DNA of 64,000 nt, taken from an uncultured Arachnia sp. (lineage in GTDB: Bacteria; Actinomycetota; Actinomycetes; Propionibacteriales; Propionibacteriaceae). Where the stretch lies: NCBI GenBank assembly GCA_947493995.1, contig CANLTJ010000007.1, positions 1-64,000 of the forward strand. The letters are read 5' to 3'. Of the stretch, positions 38,749 through 48,150 are shown one piece after another (the stretch's first letter is position 1; the number at the start of each line of letters is the position of its first letter). The notes below the pieces were generated by a model, which had not been told where the DNA came from, made no database searches, and was given only the letters and a program-made list of their open reading frames with translations. The position numbers and the translations under genes are program-made.

Positions 38749-40701
38749 ATGACCTCCGCGCTCGACTTCACACACTTCGATCACTCTGTCCGTCCCGTCG
38801 ATGACCTCTTCCGCCACGCCAACGGAGCATGGCTCAAGACGGTGGAGATCCCGGCGGACAAGTCCGGGGCGGGTGCCTTCCTGGACCTGCGCGACGAATC
38901 CGAGAAGGCCGTCCGGGACATCATCGTCTCCACCGCCGACGGGGACGCCACCGATGAAGAGCGGCGGAAGATCGCGGACCTCTACGCCTCCTTCATGGAC
39001 ACCGACCGCGTCGAGGAGCTGGGCGCCGCCCCGTTGCAGCCAGTTCTCGAGCGCATTGATGCCATCAGCGGCGTCAAGGAGTTCTCGGCCCACCTCGGCT
39101 GGTCGCTGCGCCACGGCTTCTCGTCGCTCATCGGCTTCGGCGAGGACTCCGATCCGGGCAACCCGCAGCGCTACGTGATGTTCGCTGGGCAGGCCGGGCT
39201 GGGACTGCCCGATGAGGAGTACTACCGCCTCGACGAGCACGCCGACATCCGCGCCGCCTACAAGCTTCACCTGGAGCGCGTGTTGGAGCTGGCGGGCGTG
39301 GCCGATGCCAGCACCGAGGCCGCCACGATCTTCGAGCTTGAGACGGCCATCGCCTCCCACCACTGGGACAAGGTCCGCACCAGGGATCTGCGTCAGATGT
39401 ACAACCCCATGACGTGGGCAGAGTTCACCGCATCGGCCTCGGGGATCGACTGGGACGCCTTCGTCGAAGCGGCTGAGATTCCGGTGGAGAAGCTGGCCGA
39501 TCTGGTGGTGGCGCAGCCCTCCTTCGCCACCGCGGTCGCCGAACTGGTGGCATCGGGCGAGCTGGAAGCCTGGAAGTCGTGGGCCCGCGCCAGGGCGATC
39601 GCCGCCCTGTCCCCCTGGCTGTCGTCGGCATTCGTCGAGGCCCGCTTCGACTTCTACGAGAAGACCCTGCAGGGCACCGAGCAGCTACGGGACCGCTGGA
39701 AGCGGGGGGTCTCCCTCGTCGAAGGTGTGCTGGGCGAAGCCATCGGCAAAATCTACGTGGAGCGCCACTTCCCCGAGGGGGCGAAGGAGGCCATGGATGA
39801 ACTCGTCGACAACCTGCTGGCGGCCTACAGGGACTCCATCGAGAAGCTCGACTGGATGACCGAGCCCACCCGCAACGAGGCGCTGGACAAGCTCTCGAAG
39901 TTCCGCCCGAAGATCGGCTTCCCGGCCAAGTGGCGCGACTACTCCGCCCTGGAGATTTCGGCAGATGACCTGGTGGGCAACGTGATGGCAGCCAACTCCT
40001 TCGAGACCGACATCATGCTGGAGAAGCTCGGCGGCCCCATGGACCCCGATGAGTGGCTGATGTATCCCCAGACGGTCAACGCCTACTACCACCCGCTGCG
40101 CAACGAGATCGTCTTCCCTGCCGCCATCCTGCAGCCGCCGTTTTTCAACGTGGCTGCCGACGACGCCATCAACTACGCCGCCATCGGCGCCGTGATCGGC
40201 CACGAGATCGGCCACGGCTTCGACGACAAGGGCTCCACCTGCGATGGCGACGGCATGTTGCGCGACTGGTGGACGGCCGAGGACCGCGACGCCTTCGACG
40301 AGCGCGCCCAGCAACTCATTGCTCAGTACGACGTCCTCTCCCCCGAGGGAGCCGACGGAATCCGCGTCAACGGCGAACTCACCGTCGGGGAGAACATCGG
40401 CGACCTGGGTGGCCTGGGCATCGCCTGGAAGGCGTGGCGGCTCGCGGGTGGGGACCCGGACGGCGAGAAGATCGACGACCTCACCCCCGGTGAGCGCTTC
40501 TTCCTCGGCTGGGCGTCCGTCTGGCGTGGCCTGCAGCGCCCCGAGTCGCTGAAACAGCGCCTGGCCACGGACCCGCACTCACCGTCGGAGTTCCGCTGCA
40601 ACCAGATCGTCCGCAACCTCGACGCCTTCCACGACGTCTTCGGCACCACCGAGGATGACGCCCTGTGGCTCGCCCCGGAGGACCGCGTCGCCATCTGGTG
40701 A
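38749..40701 (+). CDS. M13 family metallopeptidase (neprilysin/PepO type)
   Basis: 650-residue zinc endopeptidase. The zinc site is VIGHEIGHGFDDKG, with the third ligand in GENIGDLGGL, and the substrate-binding NAYYHP with FPAAILQPPF precedes it. There is no signal peptide or membrane span, so it is probably cytoplasmic like PepO. I use the ATG at 38749 (MTSALDFTHF), the N-terminus expected for the family; the frame is open 24 codons further, into korB. It stands alone, ended by a hairpin. Confidence 0.93.
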   Translation: MTSALDFTHFDHSVRPVDDLFRHANGAWLKTVEIPADKSGAGAFLDLRDESEKAVRDIIVSTADGDATDEERRKIADLYASFMDTDRVEELGAAPLQPVLERIDAISGVKEFSAHLGWSLRHGFSSLIGFGEDSDPGNPQRYVMFAGQAGLGLPDEEYYRLDEHADIRAAYKLHLERVLELAGVADASTEAATIFELETAIASHHWDKVRTRDLRQMYNPMTWAEFTASASGIDWDAFVEAAEIPVEKLADLVVAQPSFATAVAELVASGELEAWKSWARARAIAALSPWLSSAFVEARFDFYEKTLQGTEQLRDRWKRGVSLVEGVLGEAIGKIYVERHFPEGAKEAMDELVDNLLAAYRDSIEKLDWMTEPTRNEALDKLSKFRPKIGFPAKWRDYSALEISADDLVGNVMAANSFETDIMLEKLGGPMDPDEWLMYPQTVNAYYHPLRNEIVFPAAILQPPFFNVAADDAINYAAIGAVIGHEIGHGFDDKGSTCDGDGMLRDWWTAEDRDAFDERAQQLIAQYDVLSPEGADGIRVNGELTVGENIGDLGGLGIAWKAWRLAGGDPDGEKIDDLTPGERFFLGWASVWRGLQRPESLKQRLATDPHSPSEFRCNQIVRNLDAFHDVFGTTEDDALWLAPEDRVAIW

Positions 40702-40718
40702 GGGACCACCGGCTGGGT

Positions 40719-40760
40719 AGTGGCCGATCGTGGCTGGTAGTCCAACCACAATCGGCCACT
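40719..40760. terminator. Bidirectional terminator after peptidase and molybdoenzyme genes
   Basis: Arms 40719-40737 and 40742-40760 pair over 19 positions with two wobbles around a four-base loop, in the gap between convergent genes. Confidence 0.85.
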
Positions 40761-40773
40761 CCTGCCCTTGGGT

Positions 40774-43104
40774 TCAGTGCGCGCTCTTCTCCAGCCTGAT
40801 CACCACGGACTTGCTCGTGGGGGTGTTGGAGCCATCCGCCGTCGAGTCCAGGGGCACGAGCACGTTTGTCTCGGGGAAGTAGGCGGCGGCGCAGCCCCGA
40901 GCGGTGTTGAAGGCGACGACGCGGAAGCCGGAGGCGCGTCGCTCGACGCCGTCGGCGAACTCCGAGACGAGATCCACCACGTCACCGTCCTCCAGAGCCA
41001 GCGTCGCCAGATCCTCCGGATTGACCATCACTACCCGCCGCCCGCCTCTGATGCCCCGATAGCGGTCGTCGTTGCCGTACACCGTGGTGTTGAACTGGTC
41101 GTGCGAGCGCAAGGTCTGCAGCAGCAGACGCCCCTCCGGCAATTTCGGCCACCACAGTTGCGTCGTCGTGAAGTGTGCCTTCTCAGATTCTGTGCCGAAC
41201 TCGCGCTTCTCGTGCGGCGGGTGGGGCAGCCGGAATCCGCCCGGGACGTTGATGCGGGTCTCGAAGTCGTCGAAGTGGGGTATGACGGCCTCGATGTGGC
41301 GACGGATCAGGCGGTAGTCACCCTCCAGGGCGCTCCAGTCCACCGCAGGAGCTCCCGGCAGGGAGTTGCCCAGCTCATCCGTGAACAGACCAGAAGCCAG
41401 CCGGCACACGATCGCCACCTCCGACAGCAGATCCTTCGACGGCGGCTCCAGCGTGCCCTGGGAGGCATGCACCATGGACATGGAGTCCTCCACCGTCACT
41501 CGCTGCGGCCCGCTGGCCTGGACGTCGCGGTCGCTCCGGCCCAGCGTCGGCAGGATGATGGCCACCCTCCCGGCCGCGAGGTGGGAATGGTTGAGCTTGG
41601 TGCTCACCTGCACCGTCATGTCGCAACTCTGCAGCGCAGCCTCAGTGACCTCGGTATCCGGTGCGGCCTTGGCGAAGTTGCCGCCCATGGACATGAAGAA
41701 CCTCACCCGCCCGTCGCGCATTGCCCGGACGGTGTCGACGGTGTCGTGTCCGGGTTCCCGCGGGCTGGTGAAGCTGAACTCCTCGTCGAGACGGTCGTGG
41801 AAGACCATCGGCATCCGCTCGAAGATCCCCATCGTCCGGTCGCCTTGGACGTTGGAGTGCCCTCGCACCGGAAGCAGACCGGCGCCGGGGCGTCCCAGGT
41901 TGCCCTGGAGCAGCACGACGTTGACGATCTCCTTGATCATGGCCACCGAGTGCTTGTGCTGGGTGAGCCCCATCGCCCACGCGATGATCGTGCGATCGGT
42001 CTCGAGGAGCAGCCGCCCCACTTCACGTATCTGGCTCTCGCCGACCCCACTGGCCTCCTCGATGTCACTCCACGATTCGGCGCGGACAGCCGCAATGTAG
42101 TCCTCGGCTCCCACGGTGTAGTTCTCGATGAAGTCGTGATCGAGAACGGTTTGGAGCCCCACCATGTGGTCCCCGGCATCCTCTGCTTCAAGCAGCACCT
42201 TGGCGAAGCCACGGAACAGCCCCTGGTCGCCACCGAGGCGCACCTGCAGGTGTTGATCCGCCAACGAGGTGCCGCTACCCACCATGCCCCGCACGGTCTG
42301 CGGGTTGCGGTAGTGCATGAGGCCCGGCTCCGGCAGCGGGTTGATCGCCACGATCACGGCGCCGGCCCGCTTGGCCTTTTCCAGGGTGGTGAGCATGCGC
42401 GGGTGGTTGGTGCCGGGGTTCTGACCGGCGATCATGATCAGACCGGCCTCCTCGACGTCCTCGATGGTGACCGAACCCTTGCCGATACCGATGCTCTGTC
42501 CCAGCGCCCGGCCGGAGGATTCGTGGCACATGTTGGAGCAGTCGGGCAGGTTGTTGGTGCCGAAGCCCCGCACCATGAGCTGGTAGAGGAACGCGGCCTC
42601 GTTGGATGTGCGGCCAGAAGTGTAGAAAGCTGCTTGATCCGGGCTCTCCAGCGTGCGCAACTGCTCGGCGATGAGCTTGAACGCCTCCTCCCAGGAGCCC
42701 TCCCGATAGTGTGTCGCATCCTCGTCCCGGATCAGGACGGAGGTCAACCGGCCCTGCCGATTCAGCCACCTGTCATCGCGCGCGTGGAGGTCGGCGATCG
42801 AGTGGGTGGCGAAGAAGTCAGCTCCCAGGCGAGTCTTCGTGGCCTCGCTGGCGACGGCCTTGGCGCCGTTCTCGCAGAACTCGGCATGGCCGCGCTTGTC
42901 TGCCGCGGGATCGGCCCAGGCGCAACTCATGCAGTCGAAGCCGTCGGCCTGATTCAACTTGAGTAACGTCCGGGCTGTGCGCGTTGGCCCCATCTCCCGC
43001 AGGGCATGCTGCATCGCATGAACGACGCCACCCAGTCCCGCGACGGACTTCTTCGGCGCACCCACTGTGAGCCCGTCTTCAGGCAACTCTGCCGGTGTCT
43101 GCAT
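40774..43104 (-). CDS. FdhF/YdeP family molybdopterin oxidoreductase
   Basis: 776-residue molybdopterin enzyme related to formate dehydrogenases. Near the N-terminus are cysteines in GFDCMSCAWADP and later FCENGA that may hold an iron-sulfur cluster. LPDCSNMCHESSG contains the expected Mo-ligand cysteine, not selenocysteine. The C-terminal dinucleotide-binding domain includes TLRSHDQFNTTVYGNDDRYR. E. coli YdeP is linked to acid resistance but its reaction is unknown. The divergent neighbour is fdhD, needed to sulfurate this cofactor. No formate dehydrogenase beta or gamma genes are nearby. Confidence 0.9.
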   Translation of the reverse strand: MQTPAELPEDGLTVGAPKKSVAGLGGVVHAMQHALREMGPTRTARTLLKLNQADGFDCMSCAWADPAADKRGHAEFCENGAKAVASEATKTRLGADFFATHSIADLHARDDRWLNRQGRLTSVLIRDEDATHYREGSWEEAFKLIAEQLRTLESPDQAAFYTSGRTSNEAAFLYQLMVRGFGTNNLPDCSNMCHESSGRALGQSIGIGKGSVTIEDVEEAGLIMIAGQNPGTNHPRMLTTLEKAKRAGAVIVAINPLPEPGLMHYRNPQTVRGMVGSGTSLADQHLQVRLGGDQGLFRGFAKVLLEAEDAGDHMVGLQTVLDHDFIENYTVGAEDYIAAVRAESWSDIEEASGVGESQIREVGRLLLETDRTIIAWAMGLTQHKHSVAMIKEIVNVVLLQGNLGRPGAGLLPVRGHSNVQGDRTMGIFERMPMVFHDRLDEEFSFTSPREPGHDTVDTVRAMRDGRVRFFMSMGGNFAKAAPDTEVTEAALQSCDMTVQVSTKLNHSHLAAGRVAIILPTLGRSDRDVQASGPQRVTVEDSMSMVHASQGTLEPPSKDLLSEVAIVCRLASGLFTDELGNSLPGAPAVDWSALEGDYRLIRRHIEAVIPHFDDFETRINVPGGFRLPHPPHEKREFGTESEKAHFTTTQLWWPKLPEGRLLLQTLRSHDQFNTTVYGNDDRYRGIRGGRRVVMVNPEDLATLALEDGDVVDLVSEFADGVERRASGFRVVAFNTARGCAAAYFPETNVLVPLDSTADGSNTPTSKSVVIRLEKSAH

Positions 43105-43110
43105 TGCCCC

Positions 43111-43139
43111 ACTGTAGGCTTCTGCGCTGACGGAGTCGA
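43111..43139 (-). promoter_or_regulatory. Leaderless-type promoter of the molybdoenzyme gene
   Basis: Minus-strand TCGACT (43134-43139), 17 bases, TACAGT (43111-43116); the -10 box ends six bases before the ATG, so transcription would start at the start codon. The element overlaps the proposed beginning of fdhD. Confidence 0.5.
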
Positions 43140-44020
43140 TGGGGATCAACCAGCAGGGGGGCATCACCGTGAAGCGCGCAATCGTGCGGAGACGCGTCCA
43201 GACGATGTGCGCCACCGGGGATGTCAGGCACAAGCCGGACCAGCTCGCCGGTGAGGAACCTCTCGAGATCCGAGTCGCGGGGCGCCCCTTCAGCGTCACC
43301 ATGCGCACCCCCGGTCACGACTTCGATCTCGTGGCGGGCTTTCTGCTCTCCGAGGGCGTCATCTGGGATGCGGGTCACATCAGGAGGATCGACTACGGCC
43401 CGGGCGTTGGCCCGGACGGTTTGCGGGACTTCAACACCGTCGACGTCACACTGGCACCCGATGTGTCCCTGCCTGACACCTCACTGGAGCGACACGTCTA
43501 CACCTCGAGCAGCTGCGGCATCTGCGGGACCGCCTCCATCGAGGCCGTGCGCAAGGCGTCCCACCACGAGGTGAAGTTCGACCCGCTGACACTGCCAGTC
43601 AGCAGCATCCTGAGCCTCCCGTCCCGTCTCCGAGCGGAGCAGGCGAACTTCGAGCGCACCGGGGGCGTCCATGCGGCAGCGCTTTTCGTCGACGACGACT
43701 CCTCCCGCGGTCTTCGGCTCATCGCCGCCGCCGAGGACGTGGGGCGACACAATGCCGTCGACAAAGTCCTCGGCAGAGCTGCGCTCCACGGGTTGTTGCC
43801 ACTCACCGGCACGGTGCTCCAGGTCTCCGGTCGCGCGTCCTTCGAGCTGGTGCAGAAGGCCGCCATGGCCGGAGTGCCCATACTGTCGGCCGTGTCGGCC
43901 CCCTCAGCACTGGCCGTCGAACTCGGCGACGAACAGGGCTTGACAGTCGTCGCCTTCAACAACGGCACGACGCTGAACGTCTACAGCCACCCGGATCGCA
44001 TCCGCGCTTCCCGGTCATAG
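43139..44020 (+). CDS. fdhD: Sulfur-transfer protein for molybdenum cofactor
   Basis: FdhD carries sulfur from a cysteine desulfurase to the bis-molybdopterin cofactor of formate dehydrogenase-like enzymes. Visible are TMRTPGHDFDLVAGFLLSEG, the persulfide loop SSSCGICGTAS with its two cysteines, and the C-terminal DVGRHNAVDKVLG. The ATG used here gives 293 residues; a GTG at 43169 behind a G-rich stretch would give 283 and leave more room for the divergent promoter. It pairs functionally with the molybdoenzyme transcribed the other way. Confidence 0.93.
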   Translation: MGINQQGGITVKRAIVRRRVQTMCATGDVRHKPDQLAGEEPLEIRVAGRPFSVTMRTPGHDFDLVAGFLLSEGVIWDAGHIRRIDYGPGVGPDGLRDFNTVDVTLAPDVSLPDTSLERHVYTSSSCGICGTASIEAVRKASHHEVKFDPLTLPVSSILSLPSRLRAEQANFERTGGVHAAALFVDDDSSRGLRLIAAAEDVGRHNAVDKVLGRAALHGLLPLTGTVLQVSGRASFELVQKAAMAGVPILSAVSAPSALAVELGDEQGLTVVAFNNGTTLNVYSHPDRIRASRS

Positions 44021-44047
44021 ATCCCGCACGTGACCCAGAACCAGTGG

Positions 44048-45004
44048 TCAGGCGGAGCGTTCCACCAGTTCTGTGCAGACTTCCGCGAGCGTGTCCTTGG
44101 CCTCGCCTTCGGGCAGCACGGCGAGATGACTGCGCGCCAGCTCAGCACGACGTCGGACCTCTGCCTTTGCCCGATCCATCACCGGGTGGCCCCGGAGCCC
44201 CTCGAGCGCAGCTGCCAACGCATCCTCTGATTCCAGATCTCCGTCGATCAGCGACTTGAGTTCCGCATCATCCGGGTTCGTGGACGAATCCAGCATGAGA
44301 GTTGGCAGGGTGGGAACACCCTCGCGCAGATCGGTGCCGGGCGTCTTGCCGGTCTCCTCCGACGTGATGTCGATGACGTCGTCACTCAGCTGGAAAACGA
44401 CCCCCAGCTCCTCGCCGTAGGCGCGCAGAGCATCAATGATCTGGGGCGAGGCGCCGGAGACCATGCCACCGAAGACCGCCGATGTGGCGATCAGTGAACC
44501 TGTCTTGTCCGCGATCACCTGCAGGTGATGCTCGAGCGGCTTTTCATCCTCACCCGGTCCCCGGGTCTCGGCAATCTGACCCTGCACCAGACGTGTGAAC
44601 GTCTCAGCCTGCAGGCTCACGTACTCGACGCCGAGCTTCGCCACCCGCGCCGAAGCCCGTGAGAACAGATAGTCGCCGACGAGAATGGCGATGGAATTGC
44701 CCCACTTCGCATTGGCGGACGGTGCACCCCGACGCAACTCGGCCTCATCCATGACGTCGTCGTGGTAGAGGCTGGCCACGTGCGTCAGTTCCACCACCAG
44801 CGCGGCGCCGATCAGGTCATCCTCGTCGACGTCACCGCCGAACTGCGCGGAGAGGAACACGAGCAGGGGCCGGAACCGTTTGCCGCCTGCGGAAATGATG
44901 TGGGTGGCAGCCTCGCTCACGAACGGAGCATCCGAGAAGGCCTCCGCCAGCAGGGCGTCCTCGAAACGCGTCAGCAGGTCCTCCACTGCGGTGGGCACAG
45001 CCAC
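44048..45004 (-). CDS. Polyprenyl diphosphate synthase
   Basis: Long-chain trans-prenyl transferase, 318 residues from a GTG at 45004, chosen because GGAAGGA precedes it by nine bases; the longer frame enters nuoN. The two aspartate-rich motifs are YHDDVMDEAELRRG and QLSDDVIDITSEE. It lies 59 bases after nuoN on the same strand, and the window also holds menaquinone genes, so it most likely makes the menaquinone side chain. Confidence 0.92.
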   Translation of the reverse strand: MAVPTAVEDLLTRFEDALLAEAFSDAPFVSEAATHIISAGGKRFRPLLVFLSAQFGGDVDEDDLIGAALVVELTHVASLYHDDVMDEAELRRGAPSANAKWGNSIAILVGDYLFSRASARVAKLGVEYVSLQAETFTRLVQGQIAETRGPGEDEKPLEHHLQVIADKTGSLIATSAVFGGMVSGASPQIIDALRAYGEELGVVFQLSDDVIDITSEETGKTPGTDLREGVPTLPTLMLDSSTNPDDAELKSLIDGDLESEDALAAALEGLRGHPVMDRAKAEVRRRAELARSHLAVLPEGEAKDTLAEVCTELVERSA

Positions 45005-45063
45005 GAAGATTGATCCTTCCAACACGTCGTTCTCGGTCTCAGGCGGTGGCCAGAGGCGTGGGG

Positions 45064-46620
45064 TCAGCGGATGAACTGCCCCGCTGTACCCGCCAGATCC
45101 AGCAGGCCACCCGGAACCAGTCCGAGGAAGACAGTACCCACAGCCGCCACCACAATAACGGACCACGTCCACGGGGAGGGCTGGACGACATCCGCGGACT
45201 CACTCTCCACGGGTTCCGAGAACCACATGACCACCATGAGTCGCAGGTAGAAGAAGGCGGCGACCAGGCTGAACAGCACGGCCAGCAGCACCAACCACCC
45301 ATAGCCACCCGTCCACGCGGATGCGAAGACCACGAGCTTGCCGACGAAGCCGCCGGTCAGCGGAATGCCCGCAAAACTCAGCAGGAACAGCGTCATGAGC
45401 CCGGCGGCCAGCGGATTGCTGCGGCCAAGACCGCGCCATGCAGAGATCGTGTTCGCCTCGCCTCCGGCGCGTCGCACCATTGTGACGATGGCGAAGGCGC
45501 CCAGTGTGGCCAGTCCGTAGGCCAACACGTAGAAGCCGATGGAGGAGACGCTGGAGAGCGCCACGCCGGCTCCGGCGCCGACGACGCCCACCACACCCAC
45601 GAGCAGGAACCCTGCGTGGGCGATGGAGGAATAAGCGAGCAGGCGCTTGATGTCACTCTGAACGAGACCGATGACGGATCCCAGGAGCATGGTGGCCACG
45701 GCCACGGCAGCGAACATGGGCTGCCAGTCCCATCGCGCACCACCGAGCGCCACGAAGAAGACCCTCAGCAGCGCCGCGACGGCGGCAGTCTTGGTGGCCA
45801 CGGCCATGAACCCGGTCACAGGGCTGGGTGCGCCCGTGTAGACATCGGGTGTCCACGCGTGGAACGGCACGGCGCCGAGCTTGAAGAGCAGGCCCACAGC
45901 CACGAGGACCATACCGGCCAGCAGGAGCGTATAGCTGCCTTCACCGAGGGTGATGGCGTCGGCGATCTCGTAGAGGTGGAAGCCTCCGGAGTAGCCGTAG
46001 AGCATGGCGATGCCGTACAGGAGGAATCCCGAGGACAGCGCACCCATCAGGAAGTACTTCAGGGCCGCCTCCTGGCTCAACAGGCGACGGCGCCTCGCCA
46101 TGCCGCAGAGCAGATACAGCGGCAGGGAGAAGATCTCAAGCGCCACGAAGAGCGTGAGGAGATCGTTGGCGGAGGCGAACATCAGCATGCCGAACAACGC
46201 GAACAACAACAGCGGGAAAATCTCGGTGTGCTCACGGCGGAGGCGGTCGGCCTCCCGCTCCAGAGGTGAGCCCGGAACGGTCGCAGACGACGAGGCGAAT
46301 GCCGACTGGCCATCCCCGAGCGCACGTTCAGCGAAGAGGGCAACCCCGCCAAGCCCGAACAGCAGGAGTAGGCTCCAGAAGAAATGCGTCGGAGCATCGA
46401 CGGTGATGGAGCCCATGGCTGTGACGGTGGGCTCAGCGCTGATCCAGTTGGTGACCGTGAGCACGAGCGCTGCGAGCACCGCCAGCACCGCGAGGAAGAC
46501 CTGCACGACGTAGCGGTGGCGTCGCGGGACAACTGCCTCGACGAGAACGCCGATCGCAGCACCACCCAGGAGCACCAGCAGGGGTGAGAGCAGGAGCCAT
46601 TCGATGGTGGGCGCGGTCAT
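45064..46620 (-). CDS. nuoN: NADH-quinone oxidoreductase subunit N
   Basis: Antiporter-like membrane subunit of complex I, 518 residues with about 14 spans. Charged residues inside spans include the Lys in LLFKLGAVPFHAWTPDVY and the SDIKRLLAYSSIAHAGF helix. The ATG shares a base with the nuoM stop (TGATG). It is the last nuo gene. Confidence 0.96.
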   Translation of the reverse strand: MTAPTIEWLLLSPLLVLLGGAAIGVLVEAVVPRRHRYVVQVFLAVLAVLAALVLTVTNWISAEPTVTAMGSITVDAPTHFFWSLLLLFGLGGVALFAERALGDGQSAFASSSATVPGSPLEREADRLRREHTEIFPLLLFALFGMLMFASANDLLTLFVALEIFSLPLYLLCGMARRRRLLSQEAALKYFLMGALSSGFLLYGIAMLYGYSGGFHLYEIADAITLGEGSYTLLLAGMVLVAVGLLFKLGAVPFHAWTPDVYTGAPSPVTGFMAVATKTAAVAALLRVFFVALGGARWDWQPMFAAVAVATMLLGSVIGLVQSDIKRLLAYSSIAHAGFLLVGVVGVVGAGAGVALSSVSSIGFYVLAYGLATLGAFAIVTMVRRAGGEANTISAWRGLGRSNPLAAGLMTLFLLSFAGIPLTGGFVGKLVVFASAWTGGYGWLVLLAVLFSLVAAFFYLRLMVVMWFSEPVESESADVVQPSPWTWSVIVVAAVGTVFLGLVPGGLLDLAGTAGQFIR

Positions 46621-48134
46621 CAGTTGCCTTCCTCAAGCAGCGGTGCGGGATCCGTGAGGCCGCTGGAACTCATCACCGCGTCGGATGTTTCGTCGGCAAC
46701 GCCCAGCAGAGGTGCGGGCAGGAAGCCGAACGCCAGCATCAGGATAATGAGGGGAGCCACGGCCGCCTTCTCCCGGACGTTGAGATCCCAGAACACCCTC
46801 TCGGCCACTGGCGCCGTCACTGGACCGGTCATGGTCCGTTGATACATCCCCAGGACGTAGACGGCCGAGAGGACCATACCGATCGTGATGACCGCGGTGT
46901 GGATCGGGTACCTCTGCCACGCACCGGCCATCGTGAAGAACTCGCCCACGAAGCTACCGAAGCCCGGGAGCGACAGTGTCGCCAGTCCGGAGACCAGCAG
47001 GAACCCGGCCAGCACCGGCGCCAGCTTCTGCACTCCTCCGAAGGCGCCGACGTCTGCGGTGCCCCGACGGTGGACCAGGAAGCCCACCACGAGGAACAGT
47101 GCGGCACTGGAGAGGCCGTGGTTCAGCATGTAGAAGATGGAGCCGGACAATGACTGCGTGGTCATGGCGAAGATGCCGAACACCATGAACCCGAAGTGGC
47201 TGACGGAGGTGTAGGAGACGAAACGCATGAGATCCTGCGAGGCCATCGCCATGAAGGCTCCATAGATCACCGACACGATCGCCCACACGAGGACCACGGG
47301 GGTGGCCCACGCGCTGGCCTCCGGGAACACCAGGAGGCAGATCTTGATCATCCCGAAGGTGCCGATCTTGTCCAGCACACCAACCAGCAGCGTGGAGGCA
47401 CCCGGGGTGGCCTGTTCGGCCGTGTCCGGAAGCCACGTGTGCAATCCCACCAACGGGGCCTTGACGGCGAAAGCGAAGAAGAAGCCCGCGAACAGCCATC
47501 TGCCGACGGTGCCGCTCATATCGAGGGCCGCGAGGTCATCGATCAGGAAACTGACATTGCCCTGTTCCGCGCCCACGGCGTAGAGCCCCGCCACTGCCAC
47601 CAGCATGACGAGCCCGCCCGCCAGTGAGTACAGCAGGAACTTCATGGCAGCAGCGTTGCGCCGCACACCACCCCAGCCGGCGATCATGAAGTACATGGGG
47701 ATCAGCGTGGCTTCGAAGGCAATGTAGAACAGGAGCACGTCGGCTGCCATGAACACGTACAGGGCAAGACCCTGCATTGCGAGCGCCATGGCGAAGAACG
47801 ACGTGGTGCTCCACCGTGCGTCCGGCCGGTCACCGACATTCCATTCCGCGATGAAGACGGCGGGGACGAGGATGACCGTGAGCAGTACCAGAATGCCGCT
47901 CATGCCGGATATCTCGAGCGCGTAGTAGGCACCGATCGGACGGATCCACGGGGCGGACTCCGCCAGCATCGTGGAGCGCGACAGAGTGAACACCAGTACC
48001 CCCACCACTGCGGTGGTGAGTGCACAGCCGAGGCCGATCAGCTTGCCCACGTGGCCCCTGGTGAACAACAGCACCAGGGCACCGAGCAGGGGCAGCAGGG
48101 CGAGAATGGTCAGAAGGGGAATCGAGTTGAACAT
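46620..48134 (-). CDS. nuoM: NADH-quinone oxidoreductase subunit M
   Basis: Antiporter-like proton-pumping subunit, 504 residues. The start at 48134 follows GAGGAGGAAG; a start at 48170 would overlap nuoL. Family marks: FIAFEATLIPMYFMIAGWGG with the key Glu, VKAPLVGLHTWLPDTAEQA and SQDLMRFVSYTSVSHFGFM. Confidence 0.96.
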   Translation of the reverse strand: MFNSIPLLTILALLPLLGALVLLFTRGHVGKLIGLGCALTTAVVGVLVFTLSRSTMLAESAPWIRPIGAYYALEISGMSGILVLLTVILVPAVFIAEWNVGDRPDARWSTTSFFAMALAMQGLALYVFMAADVLLFYIAFEATLIPMYFMIAGWGGVRRNAAAMKFLLYSLAGGLVMLVAVAGLYAVGAEQGNVSFLIDDLAALDMSGTVGRWLFAGFFFAFAVKAPLVGLHTWLPDTAEQATPGASTLLVGVLDKIGTFGMIKICLLVFPEASAWATPVVLVWAIVSVIYGAFMAMASQDLMRFVSYTSVSHFGFMVFGIFAMTTQSLSGSIFYMLNHGLSSAALFLVVGFLVHRRGTADVGAFGGVQKLAPVLAGFLLVSGLATLSLPGFGSFVGEFFTMAGAWQRYPIHTAVITIGMVLSAVYVLGMYQRTMTGPVTAPVAERVFWDLNVREKAAVAPLIILMLAFGFLPAPLLGVADETSDAVMSSSGLTDPAPLLEEGN

Positions 48135-48150
48135 GAAAGTGTCTTCCTCC

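Noticed and set aside
40774..43104. Selenocysteine formate dehydrogenase
   Set aside because: The frame has no internal TGA, the Mo-ligand position is a cysteine in LPDCSNMCH, and partner subunits are missing.
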